Below are positions 42,306 through 51,006 of a stretch of DNA of 53,820 nt, in pieces. Source of the DNA: Prevotellaceae bacterium UBA6417 (lineage in GTDB: Bacteria; Bacteroidota; Bacteroidia; Bacteroidales; Bacteroidaceae); NCBI GenBank assembly GCA_002439755.1, contig DJPH01000057.1:34085-87904 (forward strand). Direction: 5' to 3'. The position numbers and the translations under genes were made by a program. Numbering within the stretch: position 1 is the first letter of the stretch; every line of letters starts with the position of its first letter. Under the pieces are notes generated by a model, which worked only from the letters and a program-made list of their open reading frames with translations, had not been told where the DNA came from and did not search any database.

Positions 42306-43298
42306 TCAAAGCTTACCCAAAATTCTGTCGACCACCCAATTGACCGATGTGGCACTGACGCTGTCGCAGGTGCATATCGTTTTTTGCTGCAAATGCTCCA
42401 CCACTTGTTTGATGAGCGGCAGCTGCACGTGGGGCGGGTTTTCAATGACAAATTCTTCGCGGCCCCGCTCCGTATGGAGTGCTATGGGTTGGTAGGTAAA
42501 CACGGAAAAACATATCTGTCCCTTGTTGCCGATGATTTCAATGCGGTCTTCCTTGGCCGACTCGTGGGCCACGAAGCACCACGAACCCGAGCCCGGCAAG
42601 CCTCCGGCAAAGCGGAAACAGGCGCTGACCGAGTCTTCCGTTTCGTAGAGCCCACCGCGGTTGGCGCTATAGCCCTTGGCCTCGATGATGGGGCCGAGCA
42701 TGCCTTGCAGCAAATCGATCTGATGAGGAGCCAGATCGTAGAAATAACCGCCGCCGGCAATGTCGGGCTGAACGCGCCAGGGCAGATTGGTGCGGTTGTA
42801 GTCCAAATCGCGGGGAGGCACGGCAAATCTGATCTGCACATTGATGACGGTGCCGATGTCGCCCTTCCGTATCATTTCTTTCACCTTCTGAAAATAGGGA
42901 AGGTAGCGGCGATAATAGGCCACAAAGCAGGGTACGCCGGTTTTCTCGGAGATGCGATTGATGCGGCCGCATTCTTCATAGTTGGACGAAAGCGGTTTTT
43001 CAACATATACGGGCTTGCCCGATTTCATGGCCATGATGGCATAGGTGGCATGGGTCGAAGGCGGCGTTGCAATGTAGACGGCATTGACATCGGGGTCGTC
43101 AATCAGCTCCTGCGGGTCTGTATACCAGCGCGGTATGTTATGACGCTCGGCATACGAGCGCGCTTTTTCCTTGGTGCGGCTCATCACGGCAACCACTCTC
43201 GAACCTTCTATAAGACTGAACGCCGGTCCGCTTTTTTTCTCGGTGACTTCTCCGCAGCCGATGAATCCCCATTGAACGGTAGTTAATTTGTCTATCAT
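42306..43298 (-). CDS. Gfo/Idh/MocA family oxidoreductase
   Basis: This 330-residue NAD(P)-dependent dehydrogenase has a Rossmann start, WGFIGCGEVTEKKSG. It also has YIATPPSTHATYAIMAMKSGKPVYVEKPLSSN with the catalytic-type EKP, and GGYFYDLAPHQIDLLQ with the conserved DxxxHxxD. Sugars or inositols are usual substrates. The ATG at 43298 is used; the earlier TTG overlaps the promoter. It heads the operon with DUF4421 and the UDG-like gene. Confidence 0.92.
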   Translation of the reverse strand: MIDKLTTVQWGFIGCGEVTEKKSGPAFSLIEGSRVVAVMSRTKEKARSYAERHNIPRWYTDPQELIDDPDVNAVYIATPPSTHATYAIMAMKSGKPVYVEKPLSSNYEECGRINRISEKTGVPCFVAYYRRYLPYFQKVKEMIRKGDIGTVINVQIRFAVPPRDLDYNRTNLPWRVQPDIAGGGYFYDLAPHQIDLLQGMLGPIIEAKGYSANRGGLYETEDSVSACFRFAGGLPGSGSWCFVAHESAKEDRIEIIGNKGQICFSVFTYQPIALHTERGREEFVIENPPHVQLPLIKQVVEHLQQKTICTCDSVSATSVNWVVDRILGKL

Positions 43299-43303
43299 AC
43301 GCA

Positions 43304-43311
43304 CAAAGGTA
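43304..43311 (-). promoter_or_regulatory. -7 promoter element touching the oxidoreductase start
   Basis: Minus-strand TACCTTTG lies 5 nt before the ATG at 43298. With the plus-strand box 12 nt to its right it forms a compact divergent promoter. Confidence 0.7.
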
Positions 43312-43323
43312 GTCAAAAATCCG

Positions 43324-43331
43324 TATCTTTG
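43324..43331 (+). promoter_or_regulatory. -7 promoter element before the membrane protein gene at 43355
   Basis: TATCTTTG lies 23 nt before the ATG. The two divergent boxes are so close that the two polymerases would compete. Confidence 0.7.
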
Positions 43332-43354
43332 CCGTTAGTTTGAAGTAAAATAAA

Positions 43355-44281
43355 ATGAAAACAAAGCAGAACAGACCCATTTTGGTTATCGGCAAAAGCA
43401 GAAGCTACCGCGCCAGCTTTCAAGAGGCGGCCAACTTGATTGTTTCAAACCTGAAAACATTGTGTGTTTCACTGTTTCCTTTTCCCCTTGCAATAGGCAT
43501 CGTCGGAGCAGTGCTCTTGCAATTGGCAGGGGCGGGGATTGTTTCACTGGCGGTAGGCATCGTAGTGTTTTCTTTCGCTGTTTCAATGTTTTGTACGGCG
43601 TTTTGCCTAATGATGAAAGACTTTGGAAAAACTCAGGTTCTGGAGAATATTAGTTGGAAAAAAGACTTTAAGGCAATTGCCCTGAAGTCGCTCACTCCTT
43701 TCTACCTGCTTTTGCTGCAAACAGCCTTTTGGGCAGCACTGGCCATCGGGACAACCGTTTGCATCGGGCTTCGCTCGGGATGGGCAGTAGCCATCAGCGG
43801 CGCGGCAGTCTTGATTGTGGTGGCTCTATGCGTTCCTTTTAATATAAGTCTGGGCTGCGCCTGGTTTTCGGGCCTGGGTTTTGTAAAGTCTGCACTGCGC
43901 GGATTCGCAGCTATGCGCCACCACTACGGCACAACGCTGATGCTGCTTTTCATGTCGGTCATTGTCATAGCGGTAGCGTGCATCATAGGCTGCACGCCCT
44001 TGCTGATTCTCGACAGGGCGGTTGATGCATCCGAGACAGCCATTTCATTTGGCGACCCTACCGACATGCCTTCTTTGATTTATGTGGTCAGATTCATATT
44101 GCGCCTTGTCTTGTTTTCATTGATGGCTTTCATGCTGCTGCTGTGGCTCGTGCCACTTTATTTGCACCATTTTTCCATGCAAAAGAAAGACGAGGAACGC
44201 AAAAAGGAACAGGAAAAACTGCAAATGACACGCGAGGCATACAAGACGGCACGCGAAAACTATTATCTGACAACCCCTTGA
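43355..44281 (+). CDS. Multi-pass membrane protein of unknown function
   Basis: This 308-residue protein has about six hydrophobic helices (near 35-60, 64-85, 112-135, 140-165, 198-220 and 248-270). The C-terminal tail is charged and coiled-coil-like: QKKDEERKKEQEKLQMTREAYK. The N-terminal 30 residues are basic and probably cytoplasmic. It recalls DUF975- or YesL-like membrane proteins in helix spacing, but I do not recognise the family. It is a single-gene unit facing gdhA. Confidence 0.8.
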   Translation: MKTKQNRPILVIGKSRSYRASFQEAANLIVSNLKTLCVSLFPFPLAIGIVGAVLLQLAGAGIVSLAVGIVVFSFAVSMFCTAFCLMMKDFGKTQVLENISWKKDFKAIALKSLTPFYLLLLQTAFWAALAIGTTVCIGLRSGWAVAISGAAVLIVVALCVPFNISLGCAWFSGLGFVKSALRGFAAMRHHYGTTLMLLFMSVIVIAVACIIGCTPLLILDRAVDASETAISFGDPTDMPSLIYVVRFILRLVLFSLMAFMLLLWLVPLYLHHFSMQKKDEERKKEQEKLQMTREAYKTARENYYLTTP

Positions 44282-44303
44282 TTTTTTCCTTGACAGCTAA
44301 AAA

Positions 44304-44326
44304 GGCCGGCTCAAAACGAACCGGCC
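44304..44326 (-). terminator. Terminator after gdhA
   Basis: GGCCGG and CCGGCC arms extend through a TC/GA pair around a short loop. On the minus strand the hairpin is followed by TTTTTAG, so it terminates gdhA; the plus side lacks a T-run. Confidence 0.8.
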
Positions 44327-44368
44327 CCAAAAAGCATTGTATGAATTAAATGCTACGTCAAACCATTA

Positions 44369-45703
44369 TTAAATGATGCCTTGCGCCATGATGGCTTTAG
44401 CCACTTTCATAAAGCCCGAAACGTTGGCTCCCTTGACATAATCGACAGTTCCGTCGGCCAGTGTGCCGTATTTTACACACTGTGCGTGGATGTCGGCCAT
44501 GATCTGCTGCAGTTTCTGGTCTACTTCCTCGCTGCTCCAATTGAGGTGGTTGGCGTTTTGAGTCATTTCGAGACCCGAAACCGACACACCGCCTGCATTG
44601 GAAGCCTTGCCGGGAGCATAGAGCAAACCGTTGCCTTGGAAAATCTTGATGGCCTCGGGAGTCGATGGCATGTTGGCTCCTTCGGAAACAGCGATGCAAC
44701 CGTTGTTGACCAAGGTCTGGGCGTCGTCGCCGTTAATCTCGTTCTGTGTGGCACTCGGCATGGCAATGTCGCATTTCTCACCCCAGGGACGTGCACCGGC
44801 TACGTATTTCACATTGTATTTCTCGGCATATTCGCGAATGCGTCCGCGGTAAAGGTTCTTGAGCTCCATGATATAGTCAAGCTTTTCGCGGTCGATTCCT
44901 TCGGGGTCATAGATATAGCCGTCCGAATCCGAGAAAGTGACAACTTTGGCACCTTCCTGAAGGAGCTTTTCGGCTGTATATTGTGCCACGTTGCCCGAAC
45001 CCGATACGCAGACGGTTTTGCCTTTGAGCTCGATGCCGCGGGTTGCCAACATATGCTTTAAGAAATATACGTTGCCGTATCCTGTTGCTTCGGGGCGTAT
45101 GAGAGATCCGCCAAATTCGAGTCCCTTTCCGGTAAGTGTACCGGTATGTTCACGCGTAAGCTTTTTGTACATGCCGAAGAGGTAGCCCACTTCGCGGCCG
45201 CCAACACCGATATCCCCGGCGGGAACGTCTGTATCAGGACCTATATTGCGCCACAGTTCAGTCATGAACGCCTGGCAGAAACGCATCACTTCGGCATTCG
45301 ACTTGCCACGCGGGCTGAAGTCAGAGCCGCCTTTTGCGCCACCCATCGGAAGGGTTGTCAAAGAATTCTTGAACGTCTGCTCGAAAGCAAGAAACTTAAG
45401 AATGGACAAATTCACTGACGCGTGGAAACGCAAACCTCCTTTGTAGGGACCGATGGCGTTGCTGTGCTGTACGCGGTAGCCGGTATTGGTCTGTACTTTG
45501 CCTTTATCGTCAACCCAAGTGACACGGAAGGTACAGATACGGTCAGGAATGCAGAGGCGCTCTATCAAATTGCTTGCCTCGAACTCGGGATGCTCATTGT
45601 AAACATCTTCAATGGAATTCAATACTTCTGTAACCGCCTGATAGTACTCTGGCTCGTTGGGAAATCTTCTTTTAAGATCATCGATTACTTGTTCTGCTTT
45701 CAT
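44369..45703 (-). CDS. gdhA: NADP-specific glutamate dehydrogenase
   Basis: The enzyme makes glutamate from 2-oxoglutarate and ammonia. The 444-residue length fits the hexameric small GDH class. Catalytic and binding stretches are PYKGGLRFH, PMGGAKGGSDF with the active lysine, PAGDIGVGGREVGY and VCVSGSGNVAQY for the nucleotide. The ending GYVKGANVSGFMKVA is typical. It is flanked by its own promoter and terminator. Confidence 0.97.
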   Translation of the reverse strand: MKAEQVIDDLKRRFPNEPEYYQAVTEVLNSIEDVYNEHPEFEASNLIERLCIPDRICTFRVTWVDDKGKVQTNTGYRVQHSNAIGPYKGGLRFHASVNLSILKFLAFEQTFKNSLTTLPMGGAKGGSDFSPRGKSNAEVMRFCQAFMTELWRNIGPDTDVPAGDIGVGGREVGYLFGMYKKLTREHTGTLTGKGLEFGGSLIRPEATGYGNVYFLKHMLATRGIELKGKTVCVSGSGNVAQYTAEKLLQEGAKVVTFSDSDGYIYDPEGIDREKLDYIMELKNLYRGRIREYAEKYNVKYVAGARPWGEKCDIAMPSATQNEINGDDAQTLVNNGCIAVSEGANMPSTPEAIKIFQGNGLLYAPGKASNAGGVSVSGLEMTQNANHLNWSSEEVDQKLQQIMADIHAQCVKYGTLADGTVDYVKGANVSGFMKVAKAIMAQGII

Positions 45704-45735
45704 TTTTTCAAGTGTTATAAATTCTATTTACCCTG

Positions 45736-45743
45736 CAAATTTA
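45736..45743 (-). promoter_or_regulatory. -7 promoter element before gdhA
   Basis: Minus-strand TAAATTTG lies 32 nt before the gdhA ATG. Confidence 0.65.
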
Positions 45744-45823
45744 AGAAAAAGCACGGAAATATCAAACGTTTTGAATGGAAAACACGCAGAAAAAATCAAT
45801 TTGTCAATTTTTCGCGCTTCAAT

Positions 45824-47347
45824 TCATCCTTTTCTGTTCTTTAACAGGCTGCACTTGGCTTTTAATACTTGCACAACGGATGTTTCTTTGCAAAGAATGC
45901 GCAAGGAAATCCACGAAGACAATGCCAGAATCGGAAGTACAAGGATGTATTTGTAAGGAGCAGGAGCCACGATGCAGGCGGTAACGGCCAAAGCGAGCAG
46001 TGCGGCTTGAAGCACTCCAACAAGAAAGGAGCGTGAGGAAAAGCAGAACTTGTATTTGGCATGATAGACTGACGATATGAGCAGCAAATCGAACAGATTG
46101 GACAATGAGAGCGCGGCTCCGCAGCCTTTAAGCCCCCAGCAACGATAGCCTACGATGACCAGAGTGACGAATACCAGATAGTAAAGGAATTCCATGGTGA
46201 AATACAGAACGGAATCGCCGCGTGCAAGCGAAAGATAGGCGACCGGTGTGGTGATGGCCTTGAAATACATGTAGAAAGCCGCGTAAAGGGCCATGGGAAC
46301 GGCCAGCATGAATTTTTCGGAAAACAAAAGATGTATGATCAGGGGAAGCAGCAGCACAAAAAGGATGAGAAAGGGCGCTATGAGCAGCATGCACACTTCC
46401 ATCTGGCTGTTGACGGCATGGTTCATCTTTTCTTTGTCGTGACAGATGGAAGAAAGGCGCGGAAAGTAGTCGGCATCCATGCTGACAAAGACAAAACGCG
46501 CATACGAGACCGTGAGCACGAAGCCTGCGCAGTAGAGCCCTTCGTCGGCCAGCGAACCTTGATTGACGATATAGGAACGCACTGCCATTTCGGCCACGGC
46601 GGCCACAATTCCGGCCAATATATAGGAGATGCCGAGCCGTATCATGTCAAGACCTTTGCCCAAGGTTGAGCGCGAAAAAGGATTTGCCTTCCAGGGAAAT
46701 ATGCGCAAAGTGCAATTCAGCTGTATGAGCATGGCAGCCAAGGTGCTGATGATTAGAGAGGGTATGATGCCGCCAAGTCCCCAAACATAATAAAATGGAA
46801 CAGTGGCCAGCAGTGTTGCCAAGGCACCGGCAAGCGTGACGAGTGCCAGGGTCTTCAAGCGGCGCATGGCCTTGAGTATGGCAATCTCTGCGCCCGAAAT
46901 GGCCAGCATGGCCACAACCGGTGATAGCAAAGCAATTTGAAAGGTATAGGAATAGTCGCCGAACGAAAGTCGGCTGATGAGCGGTGACAGAAGCAGGCAT
47001 AGCGACATGCCCGCCAAGGCTGTCAGCAGGCTCAAGCTGCGTATGACGGCAACTTGTGAAGCCAGCTTTTCGTGGTCGCAGCCTTGCCCTTGAAGTTCGG
47101 AAAGGCTGCGGACGGCCGTGAGCGGTATGCCAAACTGGGTGGCATTGCTCAAAAGGTTCATGGCATGGTTGTAGATATCGATAAGGGCCAGGCCTACACT
47201 TCCCAAAAGCACCGCCACGAATTTGTTGCGGACGATGGACAGCAGCACGGTGATGCCCTGCACACCGCCAAAGAGGCCCGTGTATTTCAATACGTGGTTG
47301 TAGGCTTTGCTGCCCTTGTCTTCTTCGTGCGGGGCTTTTGTCTTCAT
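45824..47347 (-). CDS. Polysaccharide/O-antigen flippase (Wzx-like)
   Basis: This 507-residue integral membrane protein has about 12-14 helices and a lipid-linked oligosaccharide flippase pattern: YTGLFGGVQGITVLLSIVRNK near the start and GLALIDIYNHAMNLLSNAT. It resembles Wzx/RfbX translocases of the MOP superfamily, which flip undecaprenyl-linked sugar units across the inner membrane. The ATG at 47347 is chosen; a longer frame runs through the promoter and into the divergent gene. It is a single gene here, divergent from a glycosyltransferase. Confidence 0.88.
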   Translation of the reverse strand: MKTKAPHEEDKGSKAYNHVLKYTGLFGGVQGITVLLSIVRNKFVAVLLGSVGLALIDIYNHAMNLLSNATQFGIPLTAVRSLSELQGQGCDHEKLASQVAVIRSLSLLTALAGMSLCLLLSPLISRLSFGDYSYTFQIALLSPVVAMLAISGAEIAILKAMRRLKTLALVTLAGALATLLATVPFYYVWGLGGIIPSLIISTLAAMLIQLNCTLRIFPWKANPFSRSTLGKGLDMIRLGISYILAGIVAAVAEMAVRSYIVNQGSLADEGLYCAGFVLTVSYARFVFVSMDADYFPRLSSICHDKEKMNHAVNSQMEVCMLLIAPFLILFVLLLPLIIHLLFSEKFMLAVPMALYAAFYMYFKAITTPVAYLSLARGDSVLYFTMEFLYYLVFVTLVIVGYRCWGLKGCGAALSLSNLFDLLLISSVYHAKYKFCFSSRSFLVGVLQAALLALAVTACIVAPAPYKYILVLPILALSSWISLRILCKETSVVQVLKAKCSLLKNRKG

Positions 47348-47355
47348 ATTTGTTG

Positions 47356-47363
47356 CAAAGATA
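47356..47363 (-). promoter_or_regulatory. -7 promoter element before the flippase gene
   Basis: Minus-strand TATCTTTG lies 8 nt before the ATG at 47347 and 22 nt from the divergent box at 47386. Confidence 0.65.
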
Positions 47364-47385
47364 AGTTTTTTCGACTGAAATGCCG

Positions 47386-47393
47386 TAACTTTG
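47386..47393 (+). promoter_or_regulatory. -7 promoter element before the glycosyltransferase at 47435
   Basis: TAACTTTG lies 41 nt before the ATG and probably also serves the DUF1460 gene. Confidence 0.65.
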
Positions 47394-47434
47394 CCGTAAC
47401 AAGAGAAAACGGAAACAGTAGAAAGACGATTTTT

Positions 47435-48541
47435 ATGAAGATACTGCTGATCGGCGAATATAGCAATGTGCATTGGACGCTGGCCGAAGGACTGCGCAAA
47501 TTGGGGCATAGTGTCACGGTGGTTTCCGACGGCGACGGTTGGAAAAACTATCCGCGCGACATATCGCTCAAGAGGAATCTGTCGTGGGGCAGGGCAGGGG
47601 CTCTTTTATACGGCCTCCGTCTGCTGGCGCTGCTTCCACGATTAAAAGGATATGATGTCGTGCAGTTGATCAATCCGATTTTTTTCAGCTTAAAGGCTGA
47701 AAAACTGATACCCATCTATCGCAAAATAGCGCGAAACAACAAGCGGATATTTCTTGGAGCATTCGGTATGGACCGTTATTATGTAAAAGCCTGCGTAGAC
47801 ACCGACATATTCAGATACAGCGACTTCAAGCTTGACGGACGGTTGCGCCAATCGCAAGACAACACGGTATGGTATCGCGACTGGTACGAGGGAGACAAAG
47901 GCCGTCTCAATGACTTGATAGCCAATAACTGTGACGGCATTGTTTCTGGGCTTTACGAATATGACGCCGCCTATCGGCCCTATTTTGCCGACAAACTGAC
48001 TTATATACCATTCCCCATCAATACCGACAAGATTGCAGCCCATGAAATACAGAGGGTTGACAATGTGAGGTTTTTCATAGGCATTCAGATGCTGCGCAGT
48101 CAGTATAAGGGCACCGACATCATGTTGCGCGCCTTGGAGCGTGTAAAACGCGAGTTCCCCGATTTGTGCACCATCGTAAAGGTCGAGTCAGTTCCGTATG
48201 CCGAATACCAACGGCTGCTCGACTCATGCCATGTGATGCTCGACCAGCTCTATTCGTACACGCCGGCCATGAATGCGCTACTCGGCATGGCCAAAGGTCT
48301 GGTGATAGTGGGCGGTGGCGAGCCTGAAAACTATGAAATTCTCGGAGAAGACGCTTTGCGGCCGATTGTCAACGTGGAACCAAACGAACAAAGCGTTTAC
48401 GAAGCCTTGAAAGACCTGGTTGTACACAAGGACAGGATTCCGAAACTTTCCAGGCAGAGCGTGGAATATATCCGCAAGCACCACGATTACGTAAAGGTGG
48501 CTCAGCGCTATCTGGATTTTTGGACGAAAGAACAACTATAA
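47435..48541 (+). CDS. GT-B type glycosyltransferase
   Basis: This 368-residue protein begins MKILLIGEYSNVHWTLAEGL, a GT-B-style first strand, and later has FFIGIQMLRSQYKGTDIMLRAL and DSCHVMLDQLYSYTPAMNALLGMAKGLVIVGGGEPENYEI. The last part fits the C-terminal nucleotide-sugar domain of family 4-like enzymes. The ATG at 47435 is chosen because the longer open frame runs through the promoter. It is followed 16 nt later by the DUF1460 gene. Confidence 0.85.
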   Translation: MKILLIGEYSNVHWTLAEGLRKLGHSVTVVSDGDGWKNYPRDISLKRNLSWGRAGALLYGLRLLALLPRLKGYDVVQLINPIFFSLKAEKLIPIYRKIARNNKRIFLGAFGMDRYYVKACVDTDIFRYSDFKLDGRLRQSQDNTVWYRDWYEGDKGRLNDLIANNCDGIVSGLYEYDAAYRPYFADKLTYIPFPINTDKIAAHEIQRVDNVRFFIGIQMLRSQYKGTDIMLRALERVKREFPDLCTIVKVESVPYAEYQRLLDSCHVMLDQLYSYTPAMNALLGMAKGLVIVGGGEPENYEILGEDALRPIVNVEPNEQSVYEALKDLVVHKDRIPKLSRQSVEYIRKHHDYVKVAQRYLDFWTKEQL

Positions 48542-48557
48542 AAAAGTCTATCGGCTT

Positions 48558-49439
48558 ATGAAACAGATTATTTTTACCGTATTCGTTTCTCTATTTGCAG
48601 TAAAAGCGGCAGCCCAAGGCTTAGGCCCCCTTTATGAAAAAAGCGATTCAATAAAGATAGAAAAGTTATTGGGCGAAGGCTTTCGGCAGCCTGTCGGCAC
48701 CTGTCTGCCGCTATTCTATGCTAAAAAGTTTGTGGGCATTCCCTATGTAGGCGCAACGCTCGAAGTTTCGCAACGCGAACGCCTTGTTGTCAACTTGCGC
48801 CAATTGGATTGTACCACCTTGGTTGAAACCGTCACGGCGCTGGTATTGACGCAGCATCACGGGCAACGCGACTTCGGCAGCTTTTGCCATTGGTTGCAGA
48901 CCATCCGTTACGACAACGGTACGATTCGCGATTACACATCGCGCAATCACTATTTCAGCTCGTTCATATTGAATGCCGAGCGCATGAAGCTTGCCCATGA
49001 AATAGTGCCGGCCGACTGCGGAAAGTCCTCGTTGTTTGCAGGCAGCAAGCGCCTTGACCTTCATTTCATGAGCCGCCACTACGACCGCTATCCATCCCTT
49101 AAAAAGAATCCGGCTCTTATTGCCGGCATTAAACGCACTGAGAAGGAGCTGACAGGTACCCTTGTCCGATACATCCCCATTAAATCATTGGGAAAGTCGA
49201 AAGCTTTAAAACAGGCTGTGCACGATGGCGACATTCTGGCCATTGTCACCAATCGCGACGGCCTCGATATCAGTCATGTGGGATTTGCCGCGTGGGGCAA
49301 AGACGGATGTCTGCATTTGCTCAACGCTTCGAGCCTGCATCACAAGGTGGTGCTCGAAACCAAGACGCTTCAAGCCTATCTCCGCACGCAAAAGTTGCAA
49401 CCCGGAATCCGTGTTATCCGCATTGCCGGCTGCCGATAA
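48558..49439 (+). CDS. DUF1460 secreted cell-wall amidase-like protein
   Basis: This 293-residue protein has a signal peptide (IIFTVFVSLFAVKAAAQ) and the DUF1460 fold related to NlpC/P60 cysteine peptidases. The likely nucleophile is Cys85 in LDCTTLVETV. The likely catalytic His lies in DISHVGFAAWG near residue 240. Related enzymes cut peptidoglycan fragments. It shares a transcript with the glycosyltransferase and ends 3 nt before the convergent antiporter gene. Confidence 0.88.
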   Translation: MKQIIFTVFVSLFAVKAAAQGLGPLYEKSDSIKIEKLLGEGFRQPVGTCLPLFYAKKFVGIPYVGATLEVSQRERLVVNLRQLDCTTLVETVTALVLTQHHGQRDFGSFCHWLQTIRYDNGTIRDYTSRNHYFSSFILNAERMKLAHEIVPADCGKSSLFAGSKRLDLHFMSRHYDRYPSLKKNPALIAGIKRTEKELTGTLVRYIPIKSLGKSKALKQAVHDGDILAIVTNRDGLDISHVGFAAWGKDGCLHLLNASSLHHKVVLETKTLQAYLRTQKLQPGIRVIRIAGCR

Positions 49440-49442
49440 TGA

Positions 49443-50888
49443 CTACCGGCTGTTGGAGATGGCAAGAAGTATGTCGCCTTTTTTCAGCTCCACTTGTCCG
49501 TTGGGAACGATAAAGCTGTCTCCCCGCTTTATCATCATGATAAGCGTTCCCTGAGGCAGACTCATTTCAGACAATCTGCGTCCCTTTTCCAATGCTTCTT
49601 CAGTTAAAGTAATTTCGTATAGGCGCGAACCCAGTTCTTCGGGTATTTCTATGCCAAATTCGTTGCCGTCTTTCTCGGCCGGAGCGTCCAGATGCAACTT
49701 ACGTGCGAACCAGGAGATGCTCATGCCTTGCAACGTCAGGGATAGAAGCGTTATGAAAAATACTATATTGAATATAAGGTCGGCACCGTCCACCTTGCTC
49801 ACAACCGGATAGGTGGCAAAAATGATCGGAACGGCACCACGCAGCCCCACCCACGATAAGAACAGTTTGGAACGGCCCGAAATCTTACGGAAAGGCAGCA
49901 GGCAGGCAAAAACGCTTATGGGGCGTGCCACCAACATCATGAACAGACCTATGATAAAGGCCGTTCCGGCAACGCCGATCACCTCTTTGGGATTGACCAA
50001 CAAGCCTAAAGTCAAGAACAAGACAATCTGTACCATCCACGTAAGCCCGTTCATGAAAGTGTTCATCTCACGCCGATATGACAGGCGGCTGTTGCCCACT
50101 ATCAATCCGGCGATGTAGACTGCCAGATAACCGTTGCCATGCAGAAGGTCGGTGATGGTAAAGATGATGCAGACCATGCTTAACAGCATCACGGGATATA
50201 AAGCCGCATTCGGCAAATTGATGCGGTTGATGGTCCATGTGCAGACTTTCCCCAACAGGTAGCCAAGCACGGTTCCTATGGAGAATTGTACCAGCAAGCC
50301 ATAGAGCATGCCTGACAAAGGTGACTCGGTATGTGATGTAAGGATTTGTATCAAAGCGATGGTGAGCATGTAGGCCATCGGATCGTTGCTGCCGCTTTCG
50401 AGTTCGAGCATCGGGCGCAGGTTGTTCTTGAGGCCGATGCTTTGCGTACGCAGCAGATTGAATACCGAAGCCGAATCGGTCGACGACATGGTGGCAGCCA
50501 GCAATAGGGAGCCTGTCAGCGAAAAACCGGTACTGCCACCCGACCAACGAAGCAGGTAGTAGGTAAACACACCTGTGACTATCGTCGTGATGATGACACC
50601 GATAGTTGAAAGCAACACGCCCTGCATGATGATGGGGCGTATCTCTTTCAGCTTCGTGTCCATGCCGCCGGTAAACAAAATGACGCTGAGAGCTATCATG
50701 CCTATGAACTGGGCATCTTCGGGGCTGTTAAACTGCAAGCCGAGACCATCGCTACCAAACAACATACCGGTAAACAGAAAAAGCAACAGGGTGGGAATGC
50801 CGAAGCGAGACCCCGTTTTACTGATCAGTATGCTTACAAGTACAAGAGCTGCGCCTAATAAAAAGATGTTTTCTGTTGTAAATACCAT
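49443..50888 (-). CDS. Cation/proton antiporter, NhaP2/CvrA-like
   Basis: This 481-residue membrane protein has about 12 helices in the CPA1 pattern, with GSLLLAATMSSTDSASVFNLL and LELESGSNDPMAYMLT holding the ion-binding Asp pair. A C-terminal RCK_C/TrkA-C domain (about 395-480: ITLTEEALEKGRRLSEM, GDSFIVPNGQVELKKGDILL) suggests regulation by nucleotide or ion. NhaP2 relatives exchange K+ for H+. The ATG at 50888 is chosen over upstream in-frame codons that cross the promoter. Confidence 0.92.
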   Translation of the reverse strand: MVFTTENIFLLGAALVLVSILISKTGSRFGIPTLLLFLFTGMLFGSDGLGLQFNSPEDAQFIGMIALSVILFTGGMDTKLKEIRPIIMQGVLLSTIGVIITTIVTGVFTYYLLRWSGGSTGFSLTGSLLLAATMSSTDSASVFNLLRTQSIGLKNNLRPMLELESGSNDPMAYMLTIALIQILTSHTESPLSGMLYGLLVQFSIGTVLGYLLGKVCTWTINRINLPNAALYPVMLLSMVCIIFTITDLLHGNGYLAVYIAGLIVGNSRLSYRREMNTFMNGLTWMVQIVLFLTLGLLVNPKEVIGVAGTAFIIGLFMMLVARPISVFACLLPFRKISGRSKLFLSWVGLRGAVPIIFATYPVVSKVDGADLIFNIVFFITLLSLTLQGMSISWFARKLHLDAPAEKDGNEFGIEIPEELGSRLYEITLTEEALEKGRRLSEMSLPQGTLIMMIKRGDSFIVPNGQVELKKGDILLAISNSR

Positions 50889-50917
50889 AGTTGCAACGAA
50901 GTTGGGAGTTTTCTCAA

Positions 50918-50925
50918 CAAAGATA
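50918..50925 (-). promoter_or_regulatory. -7 promoter element before the antiporter gene
   Basis: Minus-strand TATCTTTG lies 29 nt before the ATG at 50888, just after the clpC terminator. Confidence 0.65.
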
Positions 50926-50948
50926 CTACTTTTTAGCCATAAAAAAGT

Positions 50949-50983
50949 GGGCAATCCGACCTTTCACTCAAATCGGATTGCCC
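50949..50983 (-). terminator. Terminator after clpC
   Basis: GGGCAATCCGA and TCGGATTGCCC form a perfect 11-bp stem with a 13-nt loop. On the minus strand it is followed by ACTTTTTTAT. Confidence 0.85.
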
Positions 50984-51006
50984 GCCACTGCCTTTGGGCT
51001 GCAAGA

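Noticed and set aside
47348..47509. N-terminal extension of the flippase gene.
   Set aside because: It runs through the -7 boxes and the divergent gene's leader. The ATG at 47347 fits the family and the promoter.
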